NCBI RefSeq assembly: GCF_009720525.1
Contig: NZ_CP043930.1
Coordinates: 6,708,001-6,772,000, forward strand
DNA length: 64,000 bases
DNA from: Gimesia benthica
GTDB taxonomy: Bacteria; Planctomycetota; Planctomycetia; Planctomycetales; Planctomycetaceae
Reading direction: 5' to 3'
The notes beneath the pieces were generated by a model. It made no database searches. It was not told where the DNA came from and saw only the letters and a program-made list of their open reading frames with translations. Position 1 is the stretch's first letter. Each line of letters begins with the position of its first letter. The translations under genes and the position numbers were made by a program. Shown here piece by piece: positions 1-9,613 of this stretch.

Positions 1-8
1 TTTTTAAA

Positions 9-63
9 ATCAGCAGTTCTCAGTTTCCTCTCCCGGATCTCCGGGAGAGGAAATCGTGCTGAT
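9..63. other. long imperfect hairpin at the left edge
   Basis: The inner stem pairs 24-36 (TTTCCTCTCCCGG) with 41-53 perfectly around the loop ATCT. An outer 7-bp stem pairs 9-15 (ATCAGCA) with 57-63. There is no T-run on its right side, and only a short TTTT followed by A's if it is read on the minus strand. It could be the terminator of a gene left of the window or a structured leader of the lipoprotein gene that starts about 46 bases later. Confidence 0.5.
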
Positions 64-108
64 GACCTGAAGTTCATTTATCATTTTGGAATAGGAAACA
101 AACATACG

Positions 109-561
109 ATGATGCGCTCAGCGAACGTACTGTTGGCAACCCTGATGATCTGTCTGACAGGCTGTGGAGGCGGGGATGCTGCAGGGAGCAAGCGGACAGT
201 CGAGACTGTTCCGGCTTCTGGAACTTTGACATTGGATGATCAACCGTTCGGACCGATTCACATTGATCTCTTACCACTGACCAGTGGAGAAAATGTGCGG
301 ACTGCCCGGGCGAATGTGAATGAAGATGGCACCTTTGTGCTGGGAACCTATGAGGAAGAAGATGGGGCTGCCCCCGGCAGTTACCGTGTGGTTCTCGGCA
401 ATATGGGAGAAAACCTGATGGATCCTCCACCTGCAGTCCAGGAGACCCAGGTGATGATCCCAGAAGGGGGCGGAGATTCAATCAAAATCATTTTGAAGTC
501 TGCCAAAGGGGATGCCGCAGCTGACAGTCTGTTGAATCCCAACATCAAAAAAGCAAAGTAG
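109..561 (+). CDS. small secreted lipoprotein, planctomycete type
   Basis: This is a 150-aa protein (149 if the second ATG at 112 is used). A short hydrophobic leader ends in a lipobox (LTGC followed by Gly-Gly-Gly), so the mature protein is probably lipid-anchored at Cys19. The rest reads as one beta-sandwich: a 'SGTLTLDDQPFGPIHIDLLPL' type start, an 'EDGTFVLGTY' middle and a 'PGSYRVVLG' strand. That layout is seen in carboxypeptidase-regulatory-like or transthyretin-like domains, which planctomycetes use in many small lipoproteins. The function is unknown. It stands alone and is followed by a strong terminator, so it is probably monocistronic. Confidence 0.75.
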   Translation: MMRSANVLLATLMICLTGCGGGDAAGSKRTVETVPASGTLTLDDQPFGPIHIDLLPLTSGENVRTARANVNEDGTFVLGTYEEEDGAAPGSYRVVLGNMGENLMDPPPAVQETQVMIPEGGGDSIKIILKSAKGDAAADSLLNPNIKKAK

Positions 562-583
562 CGATTTCCTTTCAGTGGAATGG

Positions 584-620
584 AAAACGGCAGTCCTGAA
601 AACAGGGCTGCCGTTTTTTT
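584..620 (+). terminator. intrinsic terminator after the lipoprotein gene
   Basis: AACGGCAGTCCTG (586-598) pairs with 603-615 (one T-G pair) around AAAA. The stem runs directly into seven T's. It lies 25 bases after the stop codon. Confidence 0.9.
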
Positions 621-772
621 ATGCGCGAAAGACAGCGGTATCCAACCGGGACAGAAATAATAGACATTCTTAAATAATCACCCGTTTAGAAAACTTTACA
701 TTTGATCAATGGCTGTGTGTTCATACAATGGGTTCGCGTCGAACCGAATCTGTCTCAAATAAGGAACTCGTC

Positions 773-1702
773 ATGATGCGCCGGAGAATCACATTTCTCA
801 GTAGTTTTGCAGCGGTTTTACTCTGTTGTGTCGTTATGCCAATCGTTGCCGAGGAAAAAGAAGAGGCGGCCCATGATTCCAAAATCGATACGATGCGGGA
901 GTTGCTCAATGCCTGGTCGATTCGTACCAGGGAAGAACGCAGTGCGCCGCTCGCTTTCGTCCAGGAACCGGTCATGAAATATCATGATCCCAAATATAAA
1001 GTGACCAAAGGTGCGATCTGGCGTTTAGGAACAACGGGCCGCCCCTGGGCTTATATCGCTGTGGAAATGGATCACCCGGAAGGAACTGCGGGACGCGCCA
1101 CTTATGAATTCCTCTCGTTGACCGAAAAACCGTTTCGCATTGAAGGGCCCAGTGTGACCTGGCAACCCTGGGAGGTCGGAATTGAATTCAAACCGCTGCC
1201 CGATGCACCCGATCCGGCGGCAACCGCGGAGGAACGACTGGACCAGATGCAGCAACTGGCAATTCGATTTTCAGCCGAGGAGATGCTGGGACGGGAACAG
1301 ATCTTTCTGAATCTGCATCCCACTCCCTTCGACCAGTATCAACCGACCGATGTAGAGAATTCGGATGCCGCGGCGTTCTATTTTGAACGCGGGTTCAATC
1401 CTGAGGTCATCCTGATTCTGGAAACCGATGGCAAGACCTGGTCCTATGGCTGTGCACGACTGTCTGCAGCAGCGACGACAGTTCAACTCGACAAGCAAGA
1501 AGTCTGGACCAGTCCCAAAATGAGCGTCCGTCCCAAAGAAGGACAGGTACGTTATCAATGGACGAACGCGTACACCGCCAATCGTTTCTATTTTCGATTA
1601 CCCCAGGAGCTGCGCGGCTTTCGAGCCTTCGGTCAGCCGGTTCCGGCAAATCAACAGGTCGCACCACCTCAGAAAGCAGCCGAGCCCGCCAAGGCTGAAT
1701 AG
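773..1702 (+). CDS. secreted protein of unknown function
   Basis: The frame is open from 728, but ATG 773 is the better start. It is preceded by AAGGA (761-765) at a suitable distance and gives a clean signal peptide (Met-Met-Arg-Arg-Arg, then a hydrophobic run ending before AEEKEE). The mature part, about 285 residues, is rich in aromatic residues and Pro ('WRLGTTGRPWAYIAVEM', 'WSYGCARLSA') and has no motif I recognise. The C-terminus is Ala/Pro/Lys-rich. The tone resembles planctomycete periplasmic proteins of unknown function. It converges on the beta-propeller gene with a 14-bp gap. Confidence 0.7.
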   Translation: MMRRRITFLSSFAAVLLCCVVMPIVAEEKEEAAHDSKIDTMRELLNAWSIRTREERSAPLAFVQEPVMKYHDPKYKVTKGAIWRLGTTGRPWAYIAVEMDHPEGTAGRATYEFLSLTEKPFRIEGPSVTWQPWEVGIEFKPLPDAPDPAATAEERLDQMQQLAIRFSAEEMLGREQIFLNLHPTPFDQYQPTDVENSDAAAFYFERGFNPEVILILETDGKTWSYGCARLSAAATTVQLDKQEVWTSPKMSVRPKEGQVRYQWTNAYTANRFYFRLPQELRGFRAFGQPVPANQQVAPPQKAAEPAKAE

Positions 1703-1716
1703 AGTCTGGCCAGAGA

Positions 1717-2967
1717 CTATTTACCGATGCAGTAAAGCACGTCCTGACGTTCTCCCGAGGCACGACCGGCCGCGCGATGAAAGATCTGACTGCCGCAGAT
1801 TGCTGGCGAGGCAAACCCTTCGTCGCCGAGTTGGTTTTCTGCCAGCAGTTCAAATTTCTGAGGATTCGAACGGAAGACAAACGTGGTCCCCCGTTCGTTC
1901 GTCAGATACAGATTGCCGTTTGCGAGGACCAGTGAGGAAGAGACTTTCCCGCCGAGGCGATGCTTCCACATCTCTTTTCCGGTCTGTGCGTCCCAGCAGT
2001 AGGCAATGCCGTTGTCATCGACGGCGTAGAGATATCCATTCGCAGCCAGCATCGATTGCTCATAGCATTTGACGCGGTTCGTCCAGGCGACCTGGTCCGA
2101 ACCATCTGCTTTCACCGCAATGGTTCCCTTGGTTGGAAAACCACCGCTGGCGAAGACGAGTTCCTGATCCCAGACCATAGTGCCACAGCTGACAATCCAG
2201 GGAGCAGGGACCGACCAGATCTCGCGACCGTTACGCGGATCGAAACTCGCAACCCGCGAGTTGCCGCTGTGCAGCAGTTGGTCCCGACCAGCGATGCGGG
2301 TAACAATGGGTGTCGAGAAATTGATTTTATCGGGGCGATCGAGACGCCAGACTTCTTTGCCCGTCTGTTGATCGAAGGCAGCCAGGTAACCGTTCTTTTC
2401 ATACTCGGCTGCCACGATCACGGTATTCCCATACAAAATGGGAGAGGGACCATAGCCGAACTGATACGCTCTGGGCAGAAAGCCTCCTGCCCGGATCTGC
2501 CAGCGCTGTTTCCCATCCAGATCGAGCGCCGTGAGCTGAATGCTTTCATGATGCGGGAAGGCCGCGAAAATCAGTTCGCCATTGGAAGCGAGTGTGGGAG
2601 AAGCGTGCGTATTCTTCTGATGAATTTTGGGAGCGAAACCACCCCGGTTGACGTCGGTCTTCCAGAGAATCTTTCCCGAGTCCCGTGCGAGACAAACCAC
2701 CGACTGGATTTCCTGTGACTCATCAGCGGTCGCAATCAGTACTCGAGCGTTGACTACAATCGGCGAGGCATGGCCCCGTCCGGGGAGTGGGGTTTTCCAG
2801 TGAATGTTTTCCGTTTCCGACCACTTGACCGGTGGTGTTTGCCCGGCAGCAGCCACCCCGTTTCCCGTGGGCCCGCGCCACACGCGCCAGTCATCAGCGG
2901 CAAACAGGCTGGACGCAAACAGGCAGAACAGAAGTGTCAGCACGATCTGGCGGGGGAAGCATCTCAT
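1717..2967 (-). CDS. secreted PQQ-type beta-propeller protein
   Basis: This is 416 aa from ATG 2967; a TTG 18 bases upstream would add six residues. A signal peptide (ending 'LFASSLFAADDW') precedes 'WRVWRGPTGNGVAAAGQTPPVKWSETENIHWKTPLPGRG', the standard opening of planctomycete PQQ-like (PQQ_2/BamB-like) propellers. Repeats with 'DxxTGKExWxxxL' tryptophan-docking motifs follow. PQQ itself need not bind, because many members are scaffolds in the periplasm or outer envelope. The exact role is unknown. A paralogue with the same build lies at 47731-48939. Confidence 0.8.
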   Translation of the reverse strand: MRCFPRQIVLTLLFCLFASSLFAADDWRVWRGPTGNGVAAAGQTPPVKWSETENIHWKTPLPGRGHASPIVVNARVLIATADESQEIQSVVCLARDSGKILWKTDVNRGGFAPKIHQKNTHASPTLASNGELIFAAFPHHESIQLTALDLDGKQRWQIRAGGFLPRAYQFGYGPSPILYGNTVIVAAEYEKNGYLAAFDQQTGKEVWRLDRPDKINFSTPIVTRIAGRDQLLHSGNSRVASFDPRNGREIWSVPAPWIVSCGTMVWDQELVFASGGFPTKGTIAVKADGSDQVAWTNRVKCYEQSMLAANGYLYAVDDNGIAYCWDAQTGKEMWKHRLGGKVSSSLVLANGNLYLTNERGTTFVFRSNPQKFELLAENQLGDEGFASPAICGSQIFHRAAGRASGERQDVLYCIGK

Positions 2968-2985
2968 TTCGGAAACGGCTTTCAA

Positions 2986-3421
2986 ACGGGAATGGAATGA
3001 TACGGATAATCTGAGCAGCTTGAAGTAAGTATTTCGGTTCTATTGTGTGTTTGATGAGAACGGTCTGCAAGCAGAGTCTGGCTTCAAAGTTTTGTTTACT
3101 AAAATACCCGGTAGTAGATATTCAAATATTCATAGAACAGGATGCATTCCCGTCTTCCGTTCAGGAAACCTGTTTTCACAGGTGACAGATTGACTTTTGA
3201 TTTGTTAAGATGGACCAGTTCCGAATCAGGTTATTTATGCGCCAGCATTTCTATTCGCACTTCCAGTGAATTTAACATGATTCAGGCAGGCCAGCTCTTC
3301 CAATCTGAAGTTTCAAGTGTTTCTGGTTCTAATGAATTCAAGCGATGATCCGCAATTGATTTCTCATTGATACCTCTGGTGCGTTCCCGGGGTTCTTTTA
3401 GAACCAGGACTAAGGGCCGTT
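2986..3421. other. intergenic region between divergent genes
   Basis: This is 436 bases without a convincing gene; a 68-codon frame at 3142-3348 has no ribosome site or recognisable product. It must hold the promoters of the divergent propeller and ABC genes. The only structure seen is a small hairpin GGTTC (3391-3395)/GAACC (3401-3405) just before the AAGGG ribosome site of the ABC gene. Confidence 0.5.
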
Positions 3422-4198
3422 ATGATCCGCGTTCAAAACCTCACACGTATTTTCGAAGCCGGAAAACAGGATGTTCTGGCCGTCGATCATATTTCGTTCG
3501 CAGTCGAAGCAGGGGAGGTCTATGGTTTGCTGGGACCCAATGGTGCCGGTAAAACTACAACGCTCCGCATGATTCTCGGCCTGCTCAAGCCCACCAGTGG
3601 CGATGCCGAAGTCGAAGGCTTTCGCGTCTCGACGCATCCCGACGAAATCAAACGGCGGGTCGGCCTCGTCTCAACCAGTGCTGGCTTGTACCAGTGGTTG
3701 ACACCCCGCGAGATCCTCTTTTTTTTCGCTGACGTCTATGGCGTCTCCGCAGCGCAGGCGGAAGACCGCATCCAGCGACTGTCGGATTTGTTTCGGCTCT
3801 CTGAATTCCTCGATCGTCGTTCTGCCACTTTAAGTACCGGTCAGAAGCAACGCGTGAATCTGGCCCGTTCCCTGATCCACGATCCTCCTGTGATGCTGAT
3901 GGATGAACCAACCCGCGGACTGGATGTGGTCGGCAGCAAGGTCATCTTCGATTACATCGATCATCTCCGCGATGAAGGCAAGGCCGTCATCGTCTGCACA
4001 CATCGCCTGGATGAAGCCGAGCAACTCTGCGATCGGTTCGGGCTTTTATACCAGGGTAAGAAAAGCTACGAGGGCACACTGGAAGAGCTGCAGCAATGCA
4101 CTTCCTGTCAGACATTAACCCAGATCTTCCTGCAACTGCTGGATGCGCCTGTGACAAAATCGAAAACAGTCGCCGCGGCACAGGGGGAACTGCTTTAA
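3422..4198 (+). CDS. natA: ABC transporter ATP-binding protein, NatA type
   Basis: This 258-aa ATPase subunit probably powers export together with the permease encoded just downstream. All catalytic motifs are intact: Walker A GPNGAGKT (38-45), signature LSTGQ (137-141), Walker B ending in D161-E162, and switch His194 in '[10 protein letters not shown]'. The sequence resembles the sodium/drug export subunit NatA and the general ABC-2 class. AAGGG lies five bases before the ATG. The stop overlaps the next start (TAATG at 4196-4200), so the two are translationally coupled. The exported substrate cannot be read from the sequence, and the symbol is by resemblance only. Confidence 0.85.
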   Translation: MIRVQNLTRIFEAGKQDVLAVDHISFAVEAGEVYGLLGPNGAGKTTTLRMILGLLKPTSGDAEVEGFRVSTHPDEIKRRVGLVSTSAGLYQWLTPREILFFFADVYGVSAAQAEDRIQRLSDLFRLSEFLDRRSATLSTGQKQRVNLARSLIHDPPVMLMDEPTRGLDVVGSKVIFDYIDHLRDEGKAVIVCTHRLDEAEQLCDRFGLLYQGKKSYEGTLEELQQCTSCQTLTQIFLQLLDAPVTKSKTVAAAQGELL

Positions 4199-6429
4199 TG
4201 GTGTCGCCCTACGATCAGGACTCGGATCACCGGATCTACACTCCCACGACCGGTTTTCGCTTTTCGGGTCTGTTGAAGAAAGAACTGCGCGAAATTCTCC
4301 GCGACCGCCGCACCGTGATCACCTTGATTCTGATGCCGCTGCTGGTCTATCCACTGCTTGGTCTTCTATTGCAGAAGTTTTTTTTGAGCCAGATGAGCCA
4401 GCTCAGCAAAGTGGAATACCGGATTATTCTCCCCAACGAATCAGAGGGGCAGCTGTTTCGCGCCCTGCTCACCAAGGGGAACCGTCTGCTGGCAACCAAT
4501 CCCGGCATGTCGCCTGTCGAACAGAAATCCGCTGACGACGAGCAGCCCCTGGCCCGCTTTCAAAGGGTCGACCCGGTAATCAAGTTTCTGATCGCCGACA
4601 GTACGGGGGAAAATCAAAACATTTCGAAACTGGTCCGCGATGGTCTGGTCGATGTGGGGGTACGTTACATTCCCATCGACACTGCGCAGGCAGATCAGGC
4701 CGACGAGAGACACAGTGGCCGTTTTCAGATTACCTACGGCGCACAGTCGCCCCACAGTCGACGGGCCGCGGAATATGTCGAGAAACGTCTGCAGGCCGTA
4801 CGCTGGAATTACCGCGACCAGATGCTGACAGAAATGGGAAAAAGCGACACCGTTCCGTTCATCGCGACGTTTGAACCGGTAAAGTCCGAGATGCGACAGG
4901 GGGCTTCCCTGGTGACGTTCGTCCCCATGATTCTGCTGCTGATGACGATGACCGGCGCCGTCTATCCCGCAATCGACTTGACCGCCGGCGAACGCGAACG
5001 TGGAACACTGGAAACCCTAATGGCCGCGCCGTTACCCCGCATGTGGATTCTGTGTTCCAAGTTTTTCGCCGTCCTGGCAGTGGCGACTCTGACGGCAATT
5101 GTCAATATGGTGGCGATGCTGGCGACCGCGTACGCAAATGGTCTGGAGGGGATGCTGTTTGGCGAAGGGCTGACGCCGGTCGTCTTAATGCAGATTCTGT
5201 TACTCCTGTTGATCTTCGCCGGCTTCTTCTCTGCGGTCCTGCTCTGTATCACCAGCTTTGCCCGCAGCTTCAAAGAAGCACAGGCCTACCTGATTCCGCT
5301 GATGCTGATCTCGATGGCCCCCGGGGTCATCGGCCTGGTGCCCGACCTCAAAATGACGCTGCTCTGGGCGGTGATTCCCCTGGCGAATATCGTACTGCTC
5401 AGTCGCGATTTTTTACTGCACCAGGCGCAGCCCACACTGTTTTTTGTTTCGGTCTTTTCCACGGTCTTCTACGGGGTGGTTGCTCTCAGTCTGGCCGCCC
5501 GGATTTTCGGCACCGATACGATTTTGTATCAAAGCGAAGCTTCCTGGAGCGATTTTTTCAAGCGTTCCACCAAAACCCATGCTGCCCCCGCACTGAATAA
5601 TGCGGTGCTCTGTCTGGCGGTATTGTTTCCGGTGTTCATCCTGTCCGCTGCATTTATCAGTCGGCTGCAGGAACTGTCCATGGCGATGCGACTGCTGGCA
5701 TCAGGCACGCTCACCTTCTGTCTGTTCCTGCTGATCCCACTCTTGTTTGCCTGGCTGGGTGGTGTGAATCTGAAGTCCGGCTTTCGATGGAATCGTCCCC
5801 GACCGCTGGCCTGCGTGGGAGCGGTCCTGCTGGGATTCACGCTCTGGCCGATGGCTTACGAGATCGAGATCTTTGCCCTGACAGACTATCGCATTGAAGT
5901 CCTCACGAAACTATTCGATTCAATGAAGCTGGAACTGGAGCTGGTACCACTCTGGATCAAGCTGATCAGCCTCGCGGTACTCCCCGCGATCTGCGAAGAG
6001 CTCTTCTTCCGCGGTTACCTGTTGAGCGGTCTGTTGAACCGATTTTCGAGTACCAAATCGATTTTCATTTCGGCATTTCTGTTCGCACTGTTCCACGTCA
6101 TCGTGCGTGATTCCCTGTTTATCGAGCGGTTTTTCCCCAGCTTCTTCATGGGGATCTCACTGGGATATGTCAACGTTCTTTCGCGAAGTGTGATTCCCGG
6201 GATCCTACTGCACATGTTGCACAACGGTCTATTGATCACCTTCGCCAGCTATCAGCACTACTTCTCACAATGGGACATGAACCTGCAGGATCAGAAACAT
6301 CTACCCCTCTTCTGGCTGATCGTTTCCCTCTGTTCTATCGTGGTCGGATTCGCGCTGATTTATTTCAGTAGTCGCAGCCAGAAGACAGACGAGTCACTGG
6401 TCAGCGTCACTCCTCCGAGGGCCGGTTAA
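4198..6429 (+). CDS. NatB-type ABC-2 permease fused to a CPBP (CAAX protease-like) domain
   Basis: The start at 4198 overlaps the NatA stop and gives 743 aa; the frame is open further upstream, but inside natA. Residues 1 to about 400 form an ABC-2 permease: 'FSGLLKKELREILRDRRTVI' before TM1, a large extracytoplasmic loop, then 'DLTAGERERGTLETLMAAPL' before the second membrane block. The C-terminal part (about 520-730) is a multi-span CPBP domain with all its motifs: E600-E601-xxx-R605 in 'EELFFRGY', His633 in 'ALFHVIV', and His672/His675-Asn676. CPBP proteins include CAAX-type and bacteriocin-immunity intramembrane proteases. The intact motif suggests, but does not prove, protease activity. 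Confidence 0.85.
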   Translation: MVSPYDQDSDHRIYTPTTGFRFSGLLKKELREILRDRRTVITLILMPLLVYPLLGLLLQKFFLSQMSQLSKVEYRIILPNESEGQLFRALLTKGNRLLATNPGMSPVEQKSADDEQPLARFQRVDPVIKFLIADSTGENQNISKLVRDGLVDVGVRYIPIDTAQADQADERHSGRFQITYGAQSPHSRRAAEYVEKRLQAVRWNYRDQMLTEMGKSDTVPFIATFEPVKSEMRQGASLVTFVPMILLLMTMTGAVYPAIDLTAGERERGTLETLMAAPLPRMWILCSKFFAVLAVATLTAIVNMVAMLATAYANGLEGMLFGEGLTPVVLMQILLLLLIFAGFFSAVLLCITSFARSFKEAQAYLIPLMLISMAPGVIGLVPDLKMTLLWAVIPLANIVLLSRDFLLHQAQPTLFFVSVFSTVFYGVVALSLAARIFGTDTILYQSEASWSDFFKRSTKTHAAPALNNAVLCLAVLFPVFILSAAFISRLQELSMAMRLLASGTLTFCLFLLIPLLFAWLGGVNLKSGFRWNRPRPLACVGAVLLGFTLWPMAYEIEIFALTDYRIEVLTKLFDSMKLELELVPLWIKLISLAVLPAICEELFFRGYLLSGLLNRFSSTKSIFISAFLFALFHVIVRDSLFIERFFPSFFMGISLGYVNVLSRSVIPGILLHMLHNGLLITFASYQHYFSQWDMNLQDQKHLPLFWLIVSLCSIVVGFALIYFSSRSQKTDESLVSVTPPRAG

Positions 6430-6566
6430 AGCATTTTCTGTCAGTCCTGCTTTCGCTGTCGTTTTATAACCGGTAGGATAAATAAGAGAAATACTGTCAG
6501 CTTCACAGTGAGTTGCAGTTGGCAATCTCCTGCTTCATTGTCTCGGATCGTCTTGAGGAGTCTACC

Positions 6567-8120
6567 ATGTTGCGCCCGCTTGTCTGTTGTCTCTTGTTGT
6601 GTCTGAGCCCCGGATTGCTTTCGGCGGCTGAACAGCAGCGACCGAATATCGTGGTCATCCTGGCCGATGATTTTGGTGTGGGTGATATCCAGGCACACTA
6701 TCCGGACAACAAAATTCCAACTCCGTATCTCGACCGCCTGGTAAAGCAGGGGATGAGCTTTACTGACGCCCACAGTGGTTCGGCGGTCTGTACTCCCACA
6801 CGCTATGGACTTCTCACGGGCCGCTATGCCTGGCGAACGCGACTGCAGGAATGGGTGATCGCCGCTTACGAACCTCCGCTGATCGCTGCTGACCGACTCA
6901 CTTTTCCCGGGTTTCTTAAGTCACAGGGTTACACAACCGCCTGTATCGGAAAGTGGCACTTGGGATGGAACTGGCCGGGACCGCAGCCCAGCCAAATGAC
7001 GGAGAAACGCAACGGTCAGTGGCAACTGAACTGGGACTTTACCAAACCGATTTCGGGGGGACCGGTTGACCGGGGCTTCGATTATTTCTTCGGCGTCGAT
7101 CTGCCGAATCTGCCTCCGTTTACCTTTATTGAAAACAACCGGGTCTTTCCACAGCCCACAGCCAAATTTCAACCCGATCCCGCAGAGGGAATTGTGTTGC
7201 CCAAAGCGTTCACCGGCGCTCCGGCGGCACCCGACTGGAAGATGCAGGAAATTCTCCCCGAATTAACCCGGCGGGCAGTCAAGTACATCGAACAACAAGC
7301 GACAGAAAAGAAACCATTCTTTCTTTATTTTTCGATGACATCACCGCATGAGCCGGTGGTTCCCTCACCTCCCTTCCGTGGCAAAAGTGGCATCGCCCCC
7401 GTGGCTGATTTCGTGATGGAAACCGACTGGTCCGCAGGTCAGGTCATTCAGGCCATCGATCAGGCGGGACTGGGCGAGAACACCGTGGTGATCTTCACTG
7501 CAGACAATGGCCATTCGCATTACACGGGCTGGAATGATCTGATCAAAGCCGGTCATCGCCCCAGCGGTCCTTATCGCGGACATAAAGGCGATGTCTGGGA
7601 GGGGGGGCACCGTGTTCCACTGGTCGTCCGCTGGCCCGGAAAAGTACAGGCGGGCGGCAGCAGTGACCAGCTGATCTGCCTGACGGATCTCCTGGCAACC
7701 AGTGCTGATCTGCTGGGAACAAAATTACCCGCAGCCGGTGCAGAAGACAGCCTCAGCTTTTTCCCCGCATTGCAGGGAAAAGCGTCGGACGGCTCACGTA
7801 CGTCAGTGGTTAATCATTCGAACTTTGGTGAATTTGCCTACCGGGATGGTCCCTGGAAACTGGTGTATAAACTGAGCGGACGCAATCTGGAAAAGTCGCG
7901 CGGCAAGCCGACGATCGCAGAGCTCTATCACCTGCAGTCTGACATCGCGGAAGAGCAGGATCTGTCACAGAAACATCCGGAACGGGTCAGACAGATGACA
8001 GCCGACCTGCAGGCATTGATCGACCGGGGCAGCAGTCGCCCGGACCAGCAAAGTAAAAATGACGGACAAGTCGAATTCAAGACAACTCAAAAGTTGCGCT
8101 GGGCACCAGTCAAAGATTGA
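6567..8120 (+). CDS. secreted type I sulfatase
   Basis: This is 517 aa from ATG 6567, with GAGGAG six bases upstream; an in-frame start at 6513 lacks such a site. A signal peptide is followed by 'RPNIVVILADDFGVGD', whose Asp pair binds calcium, and then by the active-site motif Cys75-Thr-Pro-Thr-Arg. There the Cys is converted to formylglycine by an FGE that is not in this window. 'IGKWHLG' and 'FTADNGHSHYTGW' are further family landmarks. It probably removes sulfate from algal or other polysaccharides in the periplasm, but the substrate cannot be told. It converges on dinB with a 21-bp gap. Confidence 0.92.
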   Translation: MLRPLVCCLLLCLSPGLLSAAEQQRPNIVVILADDFGVGDIQAHYPDNKIPTPYLDRLVKQGMSFTDAHSGSAVCTPTRYGLLTGRYAWRTRLQEWVIAAYEPPLIAADRLTFPGFLKSQGYTTACIGKWHLGWNWPGPQPSQMTEKRNGQWQLNWDFTKPISGGPVDRGFDYFFGVDLPNLPPFTFIENNRVFPQPTAKFQPDPAEGIVLPKAFTGAPAAPDWKMQEILPELTRRAVKYIEQQATEKKPFFLYFSMTSPHEPVVPSPPFRGKSGIAPVADFVMETDWSAGQVIQAIDQAGLGENTVVIFTADNGHSHYTGWNDLIKAGHRPSGPYRGHKGDVWEGGHRVPLVVRWPGKVQAGGSSDQLICLTDLLATSADLLGTKLPAAGAEDSLSFFPALQGKASDGSRTSVVNHSNFGEFAYRDGPWKLVYKLSGRNLEKSRGKPTIAELYHLQSDIAEEQDLSQKHPERVRQMTADLQALIDRGSSRPDQQSKNDGQVEFKTTQKLRWAPVKD

Positions 8121-8141
8121 AGAAACAAACGGAATTCAAGC

Positions 8142-9335
8142 TCAGTCTGCTTCCGCTGATTCATCTTGCATATCATTTGTAATGCGATTGCCGCGTTTCA
8201 GCGAATCCATTCCGAAACGGTCGGCGATCTGATCTTTGATCTGGTCCAGCCTGGAGTGTTTCTGTTGATCCTCTTCGTCAAACAGACTGCGCTGCTGAAC
8301 GGCGCTCTGATCGAAACCGGAAACGCCGACCCCGATCAGTCGGATTGACAGACGGCGGGCCGGCAGTCGGTGTTCCAGCATCTGCAGAGCGGCGGACTGG
8401 ATATCGCGGGTGATGTCCGTCGGTTGCGCGATAGTCGATGCCCGCGTAAAGGTCGAGAAGTCATCGTACCTGATTTTGAGCTGAATCGTTTTTCCTCGCA
8501 ACTGGTTTTTACGGAGCCGACGAGCCACGTCTTCTACCAGTTCAATCAGGACGGACTTGAGGATTTCCAGATCGGTCACATCGCGGGAAAAAGTGGTTTC
8601 GCGCGAAATGGATTTGGCCTGGCGTTCCGGCACTACGGGACGCTCATCAAGCCCCTGGGACAGCTTCCAGAGATGCGCACCCTGTTCGCCGAACAGTTCC
8701 GTGAGTAATTTCGGTTCGAGGGCCCGTAATTGAGCGACGGTTTGAATTCCCAGTTGGTTAAAGCGGCGGGTGGCGACCTTCCCAATGCCCCAGATGCGGG
8801 AAATGGGGAGTGGGTCGAGAAAATCATGAATACGGTCGGGCGCGACAATCACCAGACCATCCGGTTTGTCCGCATCGCTGGCAATTTTCGCGAGGAATTT
8901 ATTTGGCGCGACTCCCACGGACGCGATCAGGTGTAATGTTTCCTGAACTTCGCGCTTGATGGTGCGCGCTATTTCTGCACCCGTGCCGAAGAGCAGTTCG
9001 CTTCCCGTCACATCGAGGAATGCTTCATCCAGAGACAACGGCTCGACCAGGGGGGTAAAACGCTGGAAGATCTGCTGCAGTGTATGGGAGACGCCTGCAT
9101 AATCTTTCATCCGGACCGGAAAATAGTGTGCGTGGGGGCAGAGTGAGCGGGCGGTTTTCATCGGCATGGCACTGTGAACGCCGAATTTGCGCGCGGCATA
9201 GTTGGCAGCGGAAACGACACCCCGTGACTCAGCCCGACCGCCGACAATGATCGGCTGCCCTTTGAGTTCCGGGTGATCGCGTTCTTCGATGGACGCGTAA
9301 AAGGCGTCCATATCCACGTGCAGGATGGTGCGCAT
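8142..9335 (-). CDS. dinB: DNA polymerase IV (Y family)
   Basis: This 397-aa translesion polymerase has a complete active site: Asp8 and Asp10 in 'HVDMDAFYAS', and Asp103-Glu104 in 'SLDEAFLD'. The helix-hairpin-helix segment 'ISRIWGIGKVATRRF' and the little finger domain follow. Near the C-terminus QRSLFD fits the sliding-clamp binding motif (QxxLF). The length is slightly above the 350 or so residues of E. coli DinB because of the tail after the clamp motif. No LexA-like box was recognised in the 278-base region upstream. Confidence 0.95.
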   Translation of the reverse strand: MRTILHVDMDAFYASIEERDHPELKGQPIIVGGRAESRGVVSAANYAARKFGVHSAMPMKTARSLCPHAHYFPVRMKDYAGVSHTLQQIFQRFTPLVEPLSLDEAFLDVTGSELLFGTGAEIARTIKREVQETLHLIASVGVAPNKFLAKIASDADKPDGLVIVAPDRIHDFLDPLPISRIWGIGKVATRRFNQLGIQTVAQLRALEPKLLTELFGEQGAHLWKLSQGLDERPVVPERQAKSISRETTFSRDVTDLEILKSVLIELVEDVARRLRKNQLRGKTIQLKIRYDDFSTFTRASTIAQPTDITRDIQSAALQMLEHRLPARRLSIRLIGVGVSGFDQSAVQQRSLFDEEDQQKHSRLDQIKDQIADRFGMDSLKRGNRITNDMQDESAEAD

Positions 9336-9613
9336 GTTACCGTTTTAGGAAAGAAAATATGTTAGGGTCTTTTATAAAACCAGGTTCGCCACGTTCGATC
9401 AGCAAAAGCGAGGTGGCGGCACTTTTTTGATACTTTCATTCTATCAGGAATCCCGGACAAGTCGTATGAAGAAAACAGACATAAAGCAGTCTTGATCTTT
9501 GCATTGCCGATTCCGAGTTCCTTATAATGGACTCATTGATCAATCATCCTGCACCTGCGTGATTCCATTCCTGAAATCGGCGCGCACCCTTCCATGTAGA
9601 TAAGGAGTCTTCA

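Noticed and set aside
1960-2718. 252-codon frame antisense to the beta-propeller gene
   Set aside because: It is a shadow of the propeller repeats with no domain pattern.
3142-3348. Small gene of 68 codons before the NatA gene
   Set aside because: No ribosome site and no family resemblance, and the codon use looks random.
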